A DNA stretch of 64,000 nt from Rhizobium sp. BT04 (GCF_030053135.1 NZ_CP125652.1:1798001-1862000); one strand, 5' to 3'. Positions 45,840 to 56,230 are shown, numbered from the stretch's first letter. Notes: generated by a model from the sequence alone, not told the origin. Numbers and translations: made by a program.

Positions 45840-46796
45840 ATGAGAAGCGTATTGGTATCTGGCGGAGCTGGGTTCATCGGATCGCATTTATGTGACAGGC
45901 TTTTGCTTAGAACTGACATCGAAAAGCTGGTCGTTGTTGACAATCTTTGGACCGGACTTTTCGAAAATATCTCCCACATCAGGGACTCCCGTTTTCACTT
46001 CGTGAAATCGGACGTCGAGACGTTGCGGAGCTCTGAAAAATTCGACGAAATCTACCATCTTGCGTCCCCGGCATCGCCGCCCTGGTATATGAAGGAGCCG
46101 CAGAGGACGATTTCGGCCAATCTTCTCGGAGCATTCCGGCTGCTGGAGCTGTTGAAGAAGGGCGGGCGTTTCGGCTTCACCTCCTCCTCGGAAGTCTACG
46201 GCGACCCCTTGGTATCGCCGCAACCGGAATCCTATAAGGGCCAGGTCGACTGTACCGGGCCGCGCTCGTCCTATGACGAGAGCAAGCGGTGCACGGAGTC
46301 GCTGCTGTTCGAGATGCAGCGCACCCGCGGGCTCGACGTCAAGGTGATCCGCCCCTTCAATATTTATGGGCCCCGAACACGCGCCGACGACGGCCGCGCG
46401 GTCTCCAACTTCCTCACCCAGGCGCTTTCCGGCCGGCCTATCACCGTGTTCGGCGATGGCCTTCAGTCCCGCAGCTGGGGCTATGTCGACGATATCGTCG
46501 ATGGCTTCGCCCGATATTTCTGGATCAACGAAACCGACTACAAGGGACCTCTGAACATCGGCAATGATCGTGAGATTTCGGTTCTCGAGGTCGCGCAATA
46601 TATTTCCAAGCTCGCCGGCGGCGTGCCGATCGTCTTCAAGCCGTCACCGCCGCAGGACCCGACGAACCGGCGGCCGGACCTGACCAATGCGAACTACGTC
46701 ATGCCCGAGTGGTCGTGCAAGATCTCCTACGAACAGGGCGTGGCCATGACACTCGACTGGTTCAGGCAAAAAATGACGGCGGGCGCGGCGGAATAG
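45840..46796 (+). CDS. NAD-dependent sugar-nucleotide epimerase/decarboxylase (UDP-xylose synthase-like)
   Basis: 318 residues of the short-chain dehydrogenase (extended) class. The Rossmann motif is GGAGFIGSHLCDRLLL and the catalytic Tyr-x-x-x-Lys is SYDESKRCTES. HLASPASPPWYMKEP and VIRPFNIYGPRT recall UDP-glucuronate decarboxylases, suggesting it makes UDP-xylose or a related sugar nucleotide. I chose ATG 45840; upstream in-frame sequence is AT-rich. It begins a six-gene glycan operon. Confidence 0.82.
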   Translation: MRSVLVSGGAGFIGSHLCDRLLLRTDIEKLVVVDNLWTGLFENISHIRDSRFHFVKSDVETLRSSEKFDEIYHLASPASPPWYMKEPQRTISANLLGAFRLLELLKKGGRFGFTSSSEVYGDPLVSPQPESYKGQVDCTGPRSSYDESKRCTESLLFEMQRTRGLDVKVIRPFNIYGPRTRADDGRAVSNFLTQALSGRPITVFGDGLQSRSWGYVDDIVDGFARYFWINETDYKGPLNIGNDREISVLEVAQYISKLAGGVPIVFKPSPPQDPTNRRPDLTNANYVMPEWSCKISYEQGVAMTLDWFRQKMTAGAAE

Positions 46797-46866
46797 ACCA
46801 TCACGGCTTTGCGGGCCTCCCGTTTCGATGCCGGCGCGTTTGTTTTACGGTGCGATTGAGAGAGTG

Positions 46867-48048
46867 ATGATGCAGGAACCCATTCCGTCCGATCTGAAGA
46901 GCATCCGTTTTCCCGTCCCCATCCACTATCTCGATCTCGCATCCGATCACGCCGATGCCGTTTCGCACGCCGTTTCCGACGGGCTCGTGGTTTTTCTCGC
47001 GGATGGTCTTCCCGTCGGGCAAGCCTATGTCGAAAAGCCCGAGACCGCGGCTGTCATCGCCGCGCGTGTCGTCCAGGCCGATACGCTCGAGCATGCGCGC
47101 CAGGTCGCGCAAACGCCGCTCAGCAATCGCGACGTCAGCATTCTGATCTGCACCAAGGACCGGCCGGAGGAACTGCGCCGGTGCCTAGCCTCGATCCCCG
47201 AACAATCGCTCCGCCCGGTCGAGATCATCGTCGTCGACAATGCCTCATCCGGCGATGCGACGCGGCGCGTGGTAGAGGAAGCCGGCGTCACCTATGTCCG
47301 CGAGGACCGGGTCGGGCTGGATCATGCCCGCAATGCGGCGGTTCGCGCGGCGAAAACCGAATTCGTCGCGTTCACCGACGATGACGTGGTCCTCCACCGG
47401 CAGTGGCTGGAGAACCTGATGAAGGGGTTCGATCAGCCTGAGATCGCCTGCGTCACCGGGCTGGTCCTTCCCGGGGAACTGGCAACTCCGGCCCAGTTCA
47501 TCTTCGAAAAACATTGGAGTTTCGGCAGGGGTTATCTCAGGCAGGATTTCGACCGGGATTTCTATCGACTGCACGAACGTTACGGCGCGCCGGTCTGGAC
47601 GATCGGCGCCGGTGCGAGCCAGGCTTTCCGCCGCAAGGTCTTCGACGAGATCGGCCTGTTCGATGTCCGCCTGGATATGGGCGCGGCCGGCTGCTCGGGC
47701 GATTCCGAATATTGGAACCGGCTGCTCCATCATGGCCATGTCTGCCGCTACGAGCCGACGGCGGTCTCCTGGCATTTTCATCGCAAGGATATGAAGGGGC
47801 TTTCCAAACAGATCCATCAATATATGAGCGGCCATATCGCAGCGCTCCTCGTCCAGTATCAGAATACCGGCAATGGCGGCAATCTCAGGCGCATCCTGGT
47901 TTCCTTTCCGAAATATTATGCCGGCCGGCTGCGCCGGCGATTGCGCAAGGGTGCGACCTCGAACGATTTCTTCTTGAAGCAGGAGATGCTCGGCAGCGTC
48001 AACGGCGCGCTCTATGTTCTCAGGCGATGGAAGATGCCGGCATGGTGA
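46867..48048 (+). CDS. Family-2 glycosyltransferase with N-terminal extension
   Basis: 393 residues. About 85 N-terminal residues without a known domain precede a GT2 fold: VSILICTKDRPEELRRCLAS, then the metal-binding FTDDDVVLHRQW near 170 and acceptor-side GAGASQAFRRKVFDEIGLFD. It transfers a sugar from a nucleotide donor to a growing glycan, probably lipid-linked. I chose ATG 46867 with GAGAG upstream. Its stop overlaps the start of the next gene (ATGGTGA). Confidence 0.82.
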   Translation: MMQEPIPSDLKSIRFPVPIHYLDLASDHADAVSHAVSDGLVVFLADGLPVGQAYVEKPETAAVIAARVVQADTLEHARQVAQTPLSNRDVSILICTKDRPEELRRCLASIPEQSLRPVEIIVVDNASSGDATRRVVEEAGVTYVREDRVGLDHARNAAVRAAKTEFVAFTDDDVVLHRQWLENLMKGFDQPEIACVTGLVLPGELATPAQFIFEKHWSFGRGYLRQDFDRDFYRLHERYGAPVWTIGAGASQAFRRKVFDEIGLFDVRLDMGAAGCSGDSEYWNRLLHHGHVCRYEPTAVSWHFHRKDMKGLSKQIHQYMSGHIAALLVQYQNTGNGGNLRRILVSFPKYYAGRLRRRLRKGATSNDFFLKQEMLGSVNGALYVLRRWKMPAW

Positions 48049-51038
48049 CAGCTGCGACGCCGGATATATCCTTCCTCATCCCTGCCTATAACGCCGAGGA
48101 TACGCTTGCCGAATGTCTCGCCAGTCTGCAGCAGCAGACGCGATCGAACTGGCAGGCTGTGGTGGTCGATGACGGTTCGAGCGATCGCAGCTGGGAAATT
48201 CTGCAGGGCATGGCGGAAACCGACAGCCGCATTCTCCCCGTCCGGCAGCCGAATGCGGGTGCGGCCGCGGCGCGAAACCATGCCGCACGCCTGGCGGCCG
48301 CGCCGCTGCTCTGCATGCTGGATGCCGACGATTGGGTGGACCCGCGCTATATCGAAAACATGCTGCCGGCGGCGGATGCAGCGCTGCCTGTGATCGCTCA
48401 TTGCTCCTACCGCCGGGTGGCTCCGGACGGGCGGATGATGCCGGTGGCACAGGCCCCGATCCTGACAGGCGATCACGCCCGGCGCGAATTCTCCTCTTTT
48501 TGCGCGATCGCCATCCATACGGCCGTCTTTCCCAAGAGCCTTTTCGAGCGGATCGGAGGCATGGACGAGACCCTGCAGACCGGCGAGGAGTGGGAACTCT
48601 GGCTGCGCATGGCCTTTGCCGGCGCCGAATTCCGCCGCGTCGACCCATGCCTTGCCTTCTATCGCATGAAAGCGGGTTCGCTGTCCGGCGACCCGAGGAA
48701 ACTGGTGCGTGACGCCGTCCGCGTGACCACGAAGGCGCAAGCTCTCAGGATTCAGCAAGGCATGTCGGCCGAAGGCCCGGAGGCCGGCTGGGTGACGCCG
48801 GCTTTCAGCCAGCTGCGCATGCTCGTCTGGGCCGCCTGCGCCAGGCTCGATCCAGCCGCCGACGTTGCAACCCTTGCGGCATTGCTGCCCGAGATCCCCG
48901 ACGCCGCCGGACACGAGCGCTTTCTTGTCGACGTCGTCATGCATGGGCTGCGGACCGGCCTGCTCGCCGATCGGGACGAGGACCTCATCGATGCACTCGC
49001 CAAATGGCAGCCGACTTTCCTTTCGCTCATCCGCCTGATCGAGCGGCATTCCTTCCCCGGCACCGGCCGCAAGATCATCGAAACCCTCGGCTGGCGGCTG
49101 ACCGCCGAAAACCCTTTGCGATCCTTCACGCTGGGCAATCTCCAGGTGATCAGCGTCGAGCTTGGCAGGCTTGCCAGAATCCCCAAAGCCGCACAGGCCG
49201 ATACGCTCGTCATGCACGCCTTCTCAGGCAAGGAGCATGTCGGCTCTTTTGTCGGGCCGTTCTGGGGCGATCTGTCGATCCGGGCGCAGGTCCGGCTGAT
49301 CATGCAGGAGATGCAGGCGGAAGAGCACCTGCAGACGCCGCGCTCGCTCGCCTATGCCGGTTCGTGGACAAGGGAGGCGCTGCGCGGCTACCGAGCCTTC
49401 GGCGATTTGATCATTCGCAGCGGCCGGCGCGGACGGCTCGAACGGCTTCTGGTGCGTATCGGCCGCGACGCCATTCTCACCGCTGCGCCCAGCGACAAAC
49501 GGGATAACGACGCCCGGCTATCCGACCTCCTGCTGGATCTCGAACGCCGCCTGTCGCCGCCCGTCCGACATGCCGCCGGCGCAGAGCCGCACACAGACAA
49601 GCCGGCTGCCGCCGTTCATTCCGCAGAAGAATATTGGGAACATATCTTCGAACGCCCGGATCCCTGGAATTACCTTTCGGTCTATGAGCAGGTCAAATAT
49701 GCGCAGACATTGAGCCTGATTCCGGAGGGAACCGAGACGGCCCTGGAACTTGCCTGCGCCGAGGGGATCTTTACCGAGAAGCTGGCGCCGAAGGTCGGCC
49801 GCCTGACGGCCACGGATATTTCCCAGCGCGCCATTGACCGGGCGGTCGAGCGGTGCCGCGGCCATGACAATGTCGAGTTCCGCGTTCTCGATTTCGCCAG
49901 ACAAGATCTCCCGCCCGAGCAGGATCTCGTTATCTGCTCAGAAGTCCTCTATTACATGAAGGATGAGGAGATGCTGGCGGAGGTCTGCCGGAAGATCGCG
50001 GCTGCGGTGAAGCCGGGCGGCTGCCTGATCACCGCCCATCCCCATCTCCGCCGGGACGAACCCGCCCGCACCGGTTTCGATTGGGGCCATCCATTCGGTG
50101 TCGGCACGATCAAGCAGGTGCTGGCGTCACAGGCCGGGCTCGCCCTAGAGGAGACTGTAGACACCGCGCTTTACGCGATCCACCGGTTCCGAAAGGCCGC
50201 CGTGGCCGATCCCGTCCTCAGGGTCGAGCCGTATGGAACGCCGATCGATGTCGATGTCGCAAGACACATCATCTACGGACCGGCCGGCATAGCGCGCGAA
50301 GCGGCATGCACGACCGAGGTCACGGCCCAGATTCCCATTCTCATGTATCATCGGATCGCAGAGGACGGCCCCGCCGCGCTGCGGCGCTTTCGCACGCCGC
50401 CGGAGATTTTCCGCAAGCAGATGCAGTTCCTTCGCCGCCACGGCTATTACGCCGTGACCACGCCGACCCTGCTCGATCTTTTCCACAGCGGCAAGCCGAT
50501 CCAGGGCCGGCCGGTCATGCTGACCTTCGACGACGCCTATCTGGATTTCCGCACCGACGCCTTCCCGATCCTGGCTGAGAATGATTTCAGCGCCGAGGTC
50601 TTCGTCGTCACCGACAAGGTCGGTGGCCGGTCCGACTGGGATTCGGCCCATGGCGAGCCTGCGGGCCTGATGTCGTGGGCGGATATCCTGGAACTGCACA
50701 AAAAGGGTATCAGCTTCGGCTCCCACCTCGCATCCCATACACCGGCCAGCGCCATCGACAACGATGCCCTGCTGGCCGAGGCCATGCGCTCGCGCAATGC
50801 GCTGCAGACCCGGCTGACTGCCGCGGTGGATTCGATCGCCCTGCCCTACGGCGCGACGGATTTTCGGGTCCCAGGCATTCTGGAGCTGGCGGGCTATGGC
50901 ATCGGCTTCACCACGCGACCGGCCACGGCGACCTTTTCCGATAATCTTTTTGCCCTGCCGCGCCTCGAGGTCCGCGGCGATCGTCCGCTCGAAGCCTTCC
51001 CCGAATTGATCGGTCTGCCGGGAGCCTTCATCGGATGA
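48042..51038 (+). CDS. Trifunctional fusion: GT2 glycosyltransferase, NodS-like methyltransferase, NodB-like polysaccharide deacetylase
   Basis: 998 residues from ATG 48042 with GGAAG eight bases upstream. Residues about 8-230: GT2 (SFLIPAYNAEDTLAECLASL; CMLDADDWVDPRY near 90). Residues 230-500: helical linker, no known domain. About 525-720: SAM-dependent methyltransferase of NodS type (EEYWEHIFERPDPWNYLSVY; motif I ALELACAEGIFTEKL near 567). About 760-998: polysaccharide deacetylase (IPILMYHRIAEDG, VMLTFDDAYLDF near 824, SFGSHLASHTPAS near 890, the metal His pair). One chain could add, N-methylate and deacetylate a sugar on a surface glycan. No Nod genes are nearby, so a Nod factor is unlikely. 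Confidence 0.88.
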   Translation: MVTAATPDISFLIPAYNAEDTLAECLASLQQQTRSNWQAVVVDDGSSDRSWEILQGMAETDSRILPVRQPNAGAAAARNHAARLAAAPLLCMLDADDWVDPRYIENMLPAADAALPVIAHCSYRRVAPDGRMMPVAQAPILTGDHARREFSSFCAIAIHTAVFPKSLFERIGGMDETLQTGEEWELWLRMAFAGAEFRRVDPCLAFYRMKAGSLSGDPRKLVRDAVRVTTKAQALRIQQGMSAEGPEAGWVTPAFSQLRMLVWAACARLDPAADVATLAALLPEIPDAAGHERFLVDVVMHGLRTGLLADRDEDLIDALAKWQPTFLSLIRLIERHSFPGTGRKIIETLGWRLTAENPLRSFTLGNLQVISVELGRLARIPKAAQADTLVMHAFSGKEHVGSFVGPFWGDLSIRAQVRLIMQEMQAEEHLQTPRSLAYAGSWTREALRGYRAFGDLIIRSGRRGRLERLLVRIGRDAILTAAPSDKRDNDARLSDLLLDLERRLSPPVRHAAGAEPHTDKPAAAVHSAEEYWEHIFERPDPWNYLSVYEQVKYAQTLSLIPEGTETALELACAEGIFTEKLAPKVGRLTATDISQRAIDRAVERCRGHDNVEFRVLDFARQDLPPEQDLVICSEVLYYMKDEEMLAEVCRKIAAAVKPGGCLITAHPHLRRDEPARTGFDWGHPFGVGTIKQVLASQAGLALEETVDTALYAIHRFRKAAVADPVLRVEPYGTPIDVDVARHIIYGPAGIAREAACTTEVTAQIPILMYHRIAEDGPAALRRFRTPPEIFRKQMQFLRRHGYYAVTTPTLLDLFHSGKPIQGRPVMLTFDDAYLDFRTDAFPILAENDFSAEVFVVTDKVGGRSDWDSAHGEPAGLMSWADILELHKKGISFGSHLASHTPASAIDNDALLAEAMRSRNALQTRLTAAVDSIALPYGATDFRVPGILELAGYGIGFTTRPATATFSDNLFALPRLEVRGDRPLEAFPELIGLPGAFIG

Positions 51039-52111
51039 CAACACCCTCAGCGCGCCCTCTGATCTCCGTCGTCATACCGGCTTACAATGCCGAGAAAACG
51101 CTTTTGGAAACGCTGGCAAGCATTTCCAACCAGACTTACGACAAGCTTGAGATATTGGTGGTCGACGACGGATCCCGGGACGGGACCTTCGATCTCGCGC
51201 GCGGCTACGGCCGGACCGATCACCGCGTCCGTGTCCTCAGCCAGGAGAACGGCGGCGTTGCTCGCGCCCGCAACCACGGCATCCGCGAAGCCAGCGGCTT
51301 CTATATCGCCCCGGTCGATGCCGACGACATATGGCATCCCGAGAAAATCGAGCTGCAGCTTCAGGCCTTGCGGAAATTTCCCGATGGATATGGAGTCGCC
51401 TACAACTGGTACGCGGCGATCGACGAGAACGGCATTATTTTCGGCCATTCGCGCCCGGTCATGCACGAAGGCAACATCTTCGAACCTCTGTTGCGGGAAA
51501 ACTTCATCGGCAATGGCAGCACGCCGCTGATGCCGCGAGCCGAGATACTTCGCTGCGGTGGCTATGACGCCGGCCTTCGCGACAGCGGCGCCGAAGGCTG
51601 CGAAGATCTGAAACTCTACCTTGCCCTGGCCGAGACGCTGCCCTTCGCGCTTGTTCCCGATTTCCTCACAGGCTATCGCTTCACCAGGGGAAACATGTCC
51701 AGCAATGGCTATCGCATGCTGAAATCCCACGCCCTGGTGATGGCCCCGATCATCGCCCGCTATCCGCAGCTGACGCGCGACATCCGGACGGCCCAATTCC
51801 ACACGACGCACTGGTATTTCAACAAGGCGCTCACCGACGGCGACTATGTCCAGGTCAAAAAGCTGGCGCCGATGATGGCGAGACAATATCCCGCGCAGCT
51901 CATCATCCACAGCGTGCAGCAGAGCTGGCGCAAGGCCAAACGCCACGGCATCCTGATCGCAAAACGCCTCCTCGGAAAACCCTTGCCGCGGCCGAGGACC
52001 CGCGTCGCAGGCGCGGCCATTCCGCAAACCGGAACAGCATTCAGCGATCGTTTCGGGTCTGCCGGGCCAGAGCTGAGCCCGACATCGTCGCAGGTGGCCG
52101 GCCATGAATAG
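51035..52111 (+). CDS. Family-2 glycosyltransferase
   Basis: 358 residues, GT2: ISVVIPAYNAEKTLLETLAS, donor/metal motif PVDADDIWHPEK near 95, and acceptor stretch DSGAEGCEDLKLYLALAE. The ATG overlaps the TGA of the trifunctional gene by four bases (ATGA). A basic C-terminal helix (WRKAKRHGILIAKRLLGK) may associate with the membrane. It probably adds one residue of the repeating unit assembled by this operon. Confidence 0.85.
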   Translation: MTTPSARPLISVVIPAYNAEKTLLETLASISNQTYDKLEILVVDDGSRDGTFDLARGYGRTDHRVRVLSQENGGVARARNHGIREASGFYIAPVDADDIWHPEKIELQLQALRKFPDGYGVAYNWYAAIDENGIIFGHSRPVMHEGNIFEPLLRENFIGNGSTPLMPRAEILRCGGYDAGLRDSGAEGCEDLKLYLALAETLPFALVPDFLTGYRFTRGNMSSNGYRMLKSHALVMAPIIARYPQLTRDIRTAQFHTTHWYFNKALTDGDYVQVKKLAPMMARQYPAQLIIHSVQQSWRKAKRHGILIAKRLLGKPLPRPRTRVAGAAIPQTGTAFSDRFGSAGPELSPTSSQVAGHE

Positions 52112-53870
52112 GTATCGAAAACCCGCCTCCTCAAAACCGGCAGGCGCCTATAACCTCATCGTCGCGGCACGGTTCCGCGAGCTTCGGCAACTCGTGCCGG
52201 CGCTGCGGCTCAAGATGACGGTGATGATCATCCTGGGCATTCTCACTGGCTTCTCGGAGATGGTCGGCATCACTTTTCTGGTGAGCCTGGTCTTTCTTCT
52301 CGGGCAGCAGGGCCCCGTTTCCGGCTCCGCTGTTGCATGGCTTCCAGCATTTTTCGGCGGCATCGACCTTAGTCTTTCCAAGCCCGTGCTGATCGGCATC
52401 CTGATCGGCTCCATCCTCTTCAGAATTTTTCTGGGATTTGTCAATTCGCTCATATCAAGCACGGTCAGCCACCAAATCAACGACTCCATGCGGGAGCGTC
52501 TCTACGCCAAGGTTTTGACGATCCCTTTTCAGCGCTTTCAGAATTATGAGCGCAGCGACCTGATCAACGTGATCGTCACCGAATCCTATGCGGCATCGTC
52601 GGCGCATGCGAGCCTCGTACGGCTTGGGGTCAATTTCGGCACGATCGTGATCTTCGGCGCCGGCATGCTGGTGATGGCCTGGCCGATTGCCCTGCTCGCA
52701 TTGGGCTTCGGCTTCATCCATAATTTCGCTTTGGGATCCTTTGCCGGCCCATATCGGCGTCTCGGCGCCTCCGCACTGGCGGCAGTGGAAGCCTTGACGC
52801 AGCTGAGCTGGACGACGCTGCAGACGTTGAAGGCCGTCAAAAGCTTCGGCCTGGAAAAACGTCACCAGCAGCTCTTCGAAACGCTTTCCAACGACGTCGG
52901 TCACACTTGGCGCCGATCGGACTGGATGGGGGCGACAACCTCGCTTCTGAGCGAAATCCTGACCTTCGGGGTCATCCTGACGATCATTCTGTCCTCGCAA
53001 TTCCTGCCGGTGGATTTCAAGGCGGCACTCTCGGCCACCATCCTGCTTTACAGGCTCCAACCGCATATCAAGGGCTTCGACTCCCAGATCCTGCGCCTTT
53101 ACGAAATGGAAGCGTCGCTGCAGAACGTGCTGTCGCTGCTTTCAGAAAAGGATGACGTCAAACAGGCATCGCAAGGGCAGCCGGTCACTCGCCTGGTTGA
53201 GGCGATCGCCTTCCACGATGTTTCGTTCATCTACGAGCATGCGAACACACCGGCAGTTCGCAATCTGAGCTTCTCGATACGGGCCGGCGAAACGACGGCC
53301 CTGACGGGGCCGAGCGGCTCCGGCAAGACGACGATACTTAACATGATTCTCGATCTCAGCCGGCCGACCCAGGGCAAGGTAACGGTCGACGGCAGGGACC
53401 TTGCCAATATCGATCGCACCAGCTGGCTGCAACTGCTCTCCGTGTCGGGCCAGGATGTCGAGCTGATGGAGGGCACGGTTCTCGACAATATCCGGTTCCG
53501 TCGCGACATTCCGGAGGAAGATATCCGCTGGGCCGCCGACGTGGCCTGCGCCACCGAATTCATCGAAAATCTGCCGGAAGGCTTCGATGAATGGCTGGGC
53601 GACGAGGCGGTCCGGCTTTCCGGCGGTCAGAGGCAGCGTATAGGCCTGGCGCGCGCACTCGCCGGCCGGCCGCAAATCCTGCTGCTGGACGAAGCCACGA
53701 GCGCGCTCGATGAACATACCGAGATGCGGGTATTGTCAGCCATGAAGGAAGATCCCGGCAGAACCCTGATCGTCGTCAGCCATCGGCCGGCTGTCGCCCG
53801 ACTGATGAAGAACCAGATCGATCTTCGCCCACTCCCACCGCCATCCACATCCACGTCCAGGCTCGGGTGA
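52104..53870 (+). CDS. ABC transporter (fused membrane and ATPase domains), glycolipid flippase type
   Basis: 588 residues. Six hydrophobic segments span about 35-320. The ATPase follows: Walker A GPSGSGKTTILNM near 402, Q-loop LLSVSGQDVELM, signature LSGGQRQRIGLARAL near 504, Walker B ILLLDEATSALDE near 525, and switch His in IVVSHRPA. This half-transporter (MsbA/PglK-like) works as a homodimer. The operon context suggests flipping the lipid-linked glycan made by the neighbouring transferases. It overlaps both adjacent genes. Confidence 0.87.
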   Translation: MNRYRKPASSKPAGAYNLIVAARFRELRQLVPALRLKMTVMIILGILTGFSEMVGITFLVSLVFLLGQQGPVSGSAVAWLPAFFGGIDLSLSKPVLIGILIGSILFRIFLGFVNSLISSTVSHQINDSMRERLYAKVLTIPFQRFQNYERSDLINVIVTESYAASSAHASLVRLGVNFGTIVIFGAGMLVMAWPIALLALGFGFIHNFALGSFAGPYRRLGASALAAVEALTQLSWTTLQTLKAVKSFGLEKRHQQLFETLSNDVGHTWRRSDWMGATTSLLSEILTFGVILTIILSSQFLPVDFKAALSATILLYRLQPHIKGFDSQILRLYEMEASLQNVLSLLSEKDDVKQASQGQPVTRLVEAIAFHDVSFIYEHANTPAVRNLSFSIRAGETTALTGPSGSGKTTILNMILDLSRPTQGKVTVDGRDLANIDRTSWLQLLSVSGQDVELMEGTVLDNIRFRRDIPEEDIRWAADVACATEFIENLPEGFDEWLGDEAVRLSGGQRQRIGLARALAGRPQILLLDEATSALDEHTEMRVLSAMKEDPGRTLIVVSHRPAVARLMKNQIDLRPLPPPSTSTSRLG

Positions 53871-54991
53871 CGACAATGGAGATGACAACGACATTGGGGA
53901 TTTCCGTGGCGGTGGTGATCCCGGCCTATAATTCCAGGGACTACGTTGCCCAGACGCTCCAGTCCGTCATCAACCAGACCCACAAGGCGCTGGAGATCGT
54001 CGTCGTCGACGACGGGTCAACTGACGATACCGCGTCCATCTGTCGCCGCTTTGCCGCCGGCGACTCAAGGATCCGGGTGCTGTCGACGGGAAACCGTGGC
54101 GTCGCCGCGGCCCGCAATATCGGCATCGCGGCGACAAAGGCCCCCTATATCGCCTTCATCGATGCCGACGACTTGTGGCATCCGACTTATGTCGAAAGAA
54201 TGCTTTCGGCGCTCCATCTCCTGCCCGAGACCTGGGGCGCAGTCTATTCCCTTCACCGCTTCATCGATCCCGAGGGATATTGCACGAAATCCGGCTCATC
54301 GCTGAACGCCCGGGATTCTATTCTCGCCCGCCATCTCGTCTTCCGCTTTGTCGGCAATGGCAGCGGCTTCATGGTTCGACGGGCTGTTATCGACAAGATC
54401 GGCGGCTACGATTCCAGCTATGCCCGTCAGGGCATCGGCGGATGCGAGGATTTTGATTTCGAACTCCGCACTGCCGAGCACTTCAAGATCGAGGCGGTAC
54501 CGCTCGGCCTCGTGGGCTATCGTCTTCATTCGGCAGCCATGTCTTCGGACAGATCACGAATGGCGCGATCGCTTCTCGCGGTGTATGAGCAATGTATTGC
54601 GCGCAATCCGGAACTTCCGGCTTTCGTCGTCAGTTGCGCCCGCGCATCGGCACATCTTTACGCATTTTCCAAATTTGCCACTTTGAAAGATTGGCCCAGC
54701 GCCAGGGCCTCGCTAAAGCAGATCTATCGTCATAGCCCGCCGCTCGCGTGCGGCATCCTGGCCAAATTGATCCTTACGAAAGCCAAGCGAGCCGCATGCA
54801 GGGCCTTGTCCAAAGCCTGGCCGCTGCGGAAAGAAAAACACAAGAATCTCGAAAAGTTCGAAGAGATGGACCCGCTTCTCCCATTGGTCGGCGGTTGGTC
54901 CCGCTTTAGATCGAAAGCTTTGTTGCGACGCTTGTCGGAGATCGATCGGCGTGGCGGATGCTCGCCGGCAGTCTCATCGCAGGACGCGTGA
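53867..54991 (+). CDS. Family-2 glycosyltransferase
   Basis: 374 residues, GT2: VAVVIPAYNSRDYVAQTLQS, IAFIDADDLWHPTY near 96, and GIGGCEDFDFELRTAEH in the acceptor part. It is similar to the transferase at 51035, suggesting duplication within the operon. The GTG at 53867 overlaps the ABC transporter stop (GTGA); ATG 53876 is an alternative. It ends the operon. Confidence 0.83.
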   Translation: MTTMEMTTTLGISVAVVIPAYNSRDYVAQTLQSVINQTHKALEIVVVDDGSTDDTASICRRFAAGDSRIRVLSTGNRGVAAARNIGIAATKAPYIAFIDADDLWHPTYVERMLSALHLLPETWGAVYSLHRFIDPEGYCTKSGSSLNARDSILARHLVFRFVGNGSGFMVRRAVIDKIGGYDSSYARQGIGGCEDFDFELRTAEHFKIEAVPLGLVGYRLHSAAMSSDRSRMARSLLAVYEQCIARNPELPAFVVSCARASAHLYAFSKFATLKDWPSARASLKQIYRHSPPLACGILAKLILTKAKRAACRALSKAWPLRKEKHKNLEKFEEMDPLLPLVGGWSRFRSKALLRRLSEIDRRGGCSPAVSSQDA

Positions 54992-56230
54992 TACCGGGGC
55001 TCAGCGTATTGCACCCGGCAATCTTAATGAATGCTGTAACGACCTCGATATTTTTCATGACGAAACGCGCTATTTGAATAGAATATCAAGCAGTAGAAAA
55101 AGCCGATTGAGTCACAACAAGAAATAACCACCCAATAATGATCTGTGACAATCATAGTTTTTACTGTATTCATACCTGGGCACTGCGCATGCATTCCTAC
55201 AGGAGGACCCGCCAGCCACCCCGGCGGGTCCTCAACCTTGCTTATGGCAGGTTGCCGCAAATGCGATCACCGTTATCGCTGCATCAGCACAAGCAAATCC
55301 TGTTGCGGATGGCGATATTGCGCGGTCGGGATCGGCTTGAGGAAAAAACCGATATCATCGGCAAGTGAGGATAGCAGGCGGTTCTTCCTGCTCGATATAC
55401 CGGCCACCAATTCAACTCTTCCCTGAATGCATGCGGATCCACAATGAAATTGCGACAAACAAGCAATTTTCATGAACTCGATATTATTATCCGATAACAC
55501 TCGTAAGCATCGCCGCTACACGCAAGACAAATCCATCTATCGATTAATGACTAGAAAAGATCAGTCGTCTTACAATTGATCTTTAAAATACAACCGATGT
55601 CTGAATTTCATAAATTTACCTTTTGATAAATTTTTAATCAATATACTCGCGTGTCGACCGCGGGTTATTCTGATCTGTTATTCCGACAAACATCGGATTT
55701 ACCTTCCGGGCGGGAGCAGAAAATCCACTCGGAACCATTTCCGCCTTGGCTACTCAGCCACCCCCGCCTTGGTGAGATCGTCTCAACCAATGACCCAGAG
55801 ATCCCCGAATGTTCATGCACCAAGAAGCCTGCGTGCAATTCAACAGCACGCTGCCGGCGGAGGAAATGTTCCAGCCGCAATGTATTGATAAATCTGCGGA
55901 TTCCCTGCTCTCTGTGACCTCGGCCAAGCAATTCAGCCAGCTGTATCCGGCCTGCCGTTTCAAGTCGGCATCCGGTCTTGCACCCGCCGACTGAAAGGCC
56001 CAAGGCGCAGGCATGCGTCGCCTTCTTTCACGAGCCTCCCGATACGAAACAGCCGATATGCGCGGGAAGCGGGCACAGTCCCATTTCAACACGCCTGGAG
56101 GCATGTTCCAAGCTCTCACCTGTGTCGAAATGGTCGCACTCCCTCAGCGAATTAACCCTTCATAAAGCATTTGCTTGCTCAACTTATAATTTGTGTCATG
56201 GTCACTGTAAGTAGTGAAGGAGCCGACCTG
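54992..56230. other. Long AT-rich intergenic region
   Basis: No convincing gene. A strong inverted repeat at 55204-55232 (AGGACCCGCC / GGCGGGTCCT) follows the glycan operon but has no T-run. A minus-strand frame at 55273-55500 (75 residues, MKIACLSQFH... form) and a plus frame at 55809-55994 could encode small proteins, but neither has a good ribosome binding site. The AT-rich block 55490-55650 could contain promoters or a small RNA. Confidence 0.45.

Noticed and set aside
45840..54991. Nod-factor locus
   Set aside because: NodB/NodS-like modules occur, but no nodA, nodC-type chitin synthase, nodD or nod box was recognised.
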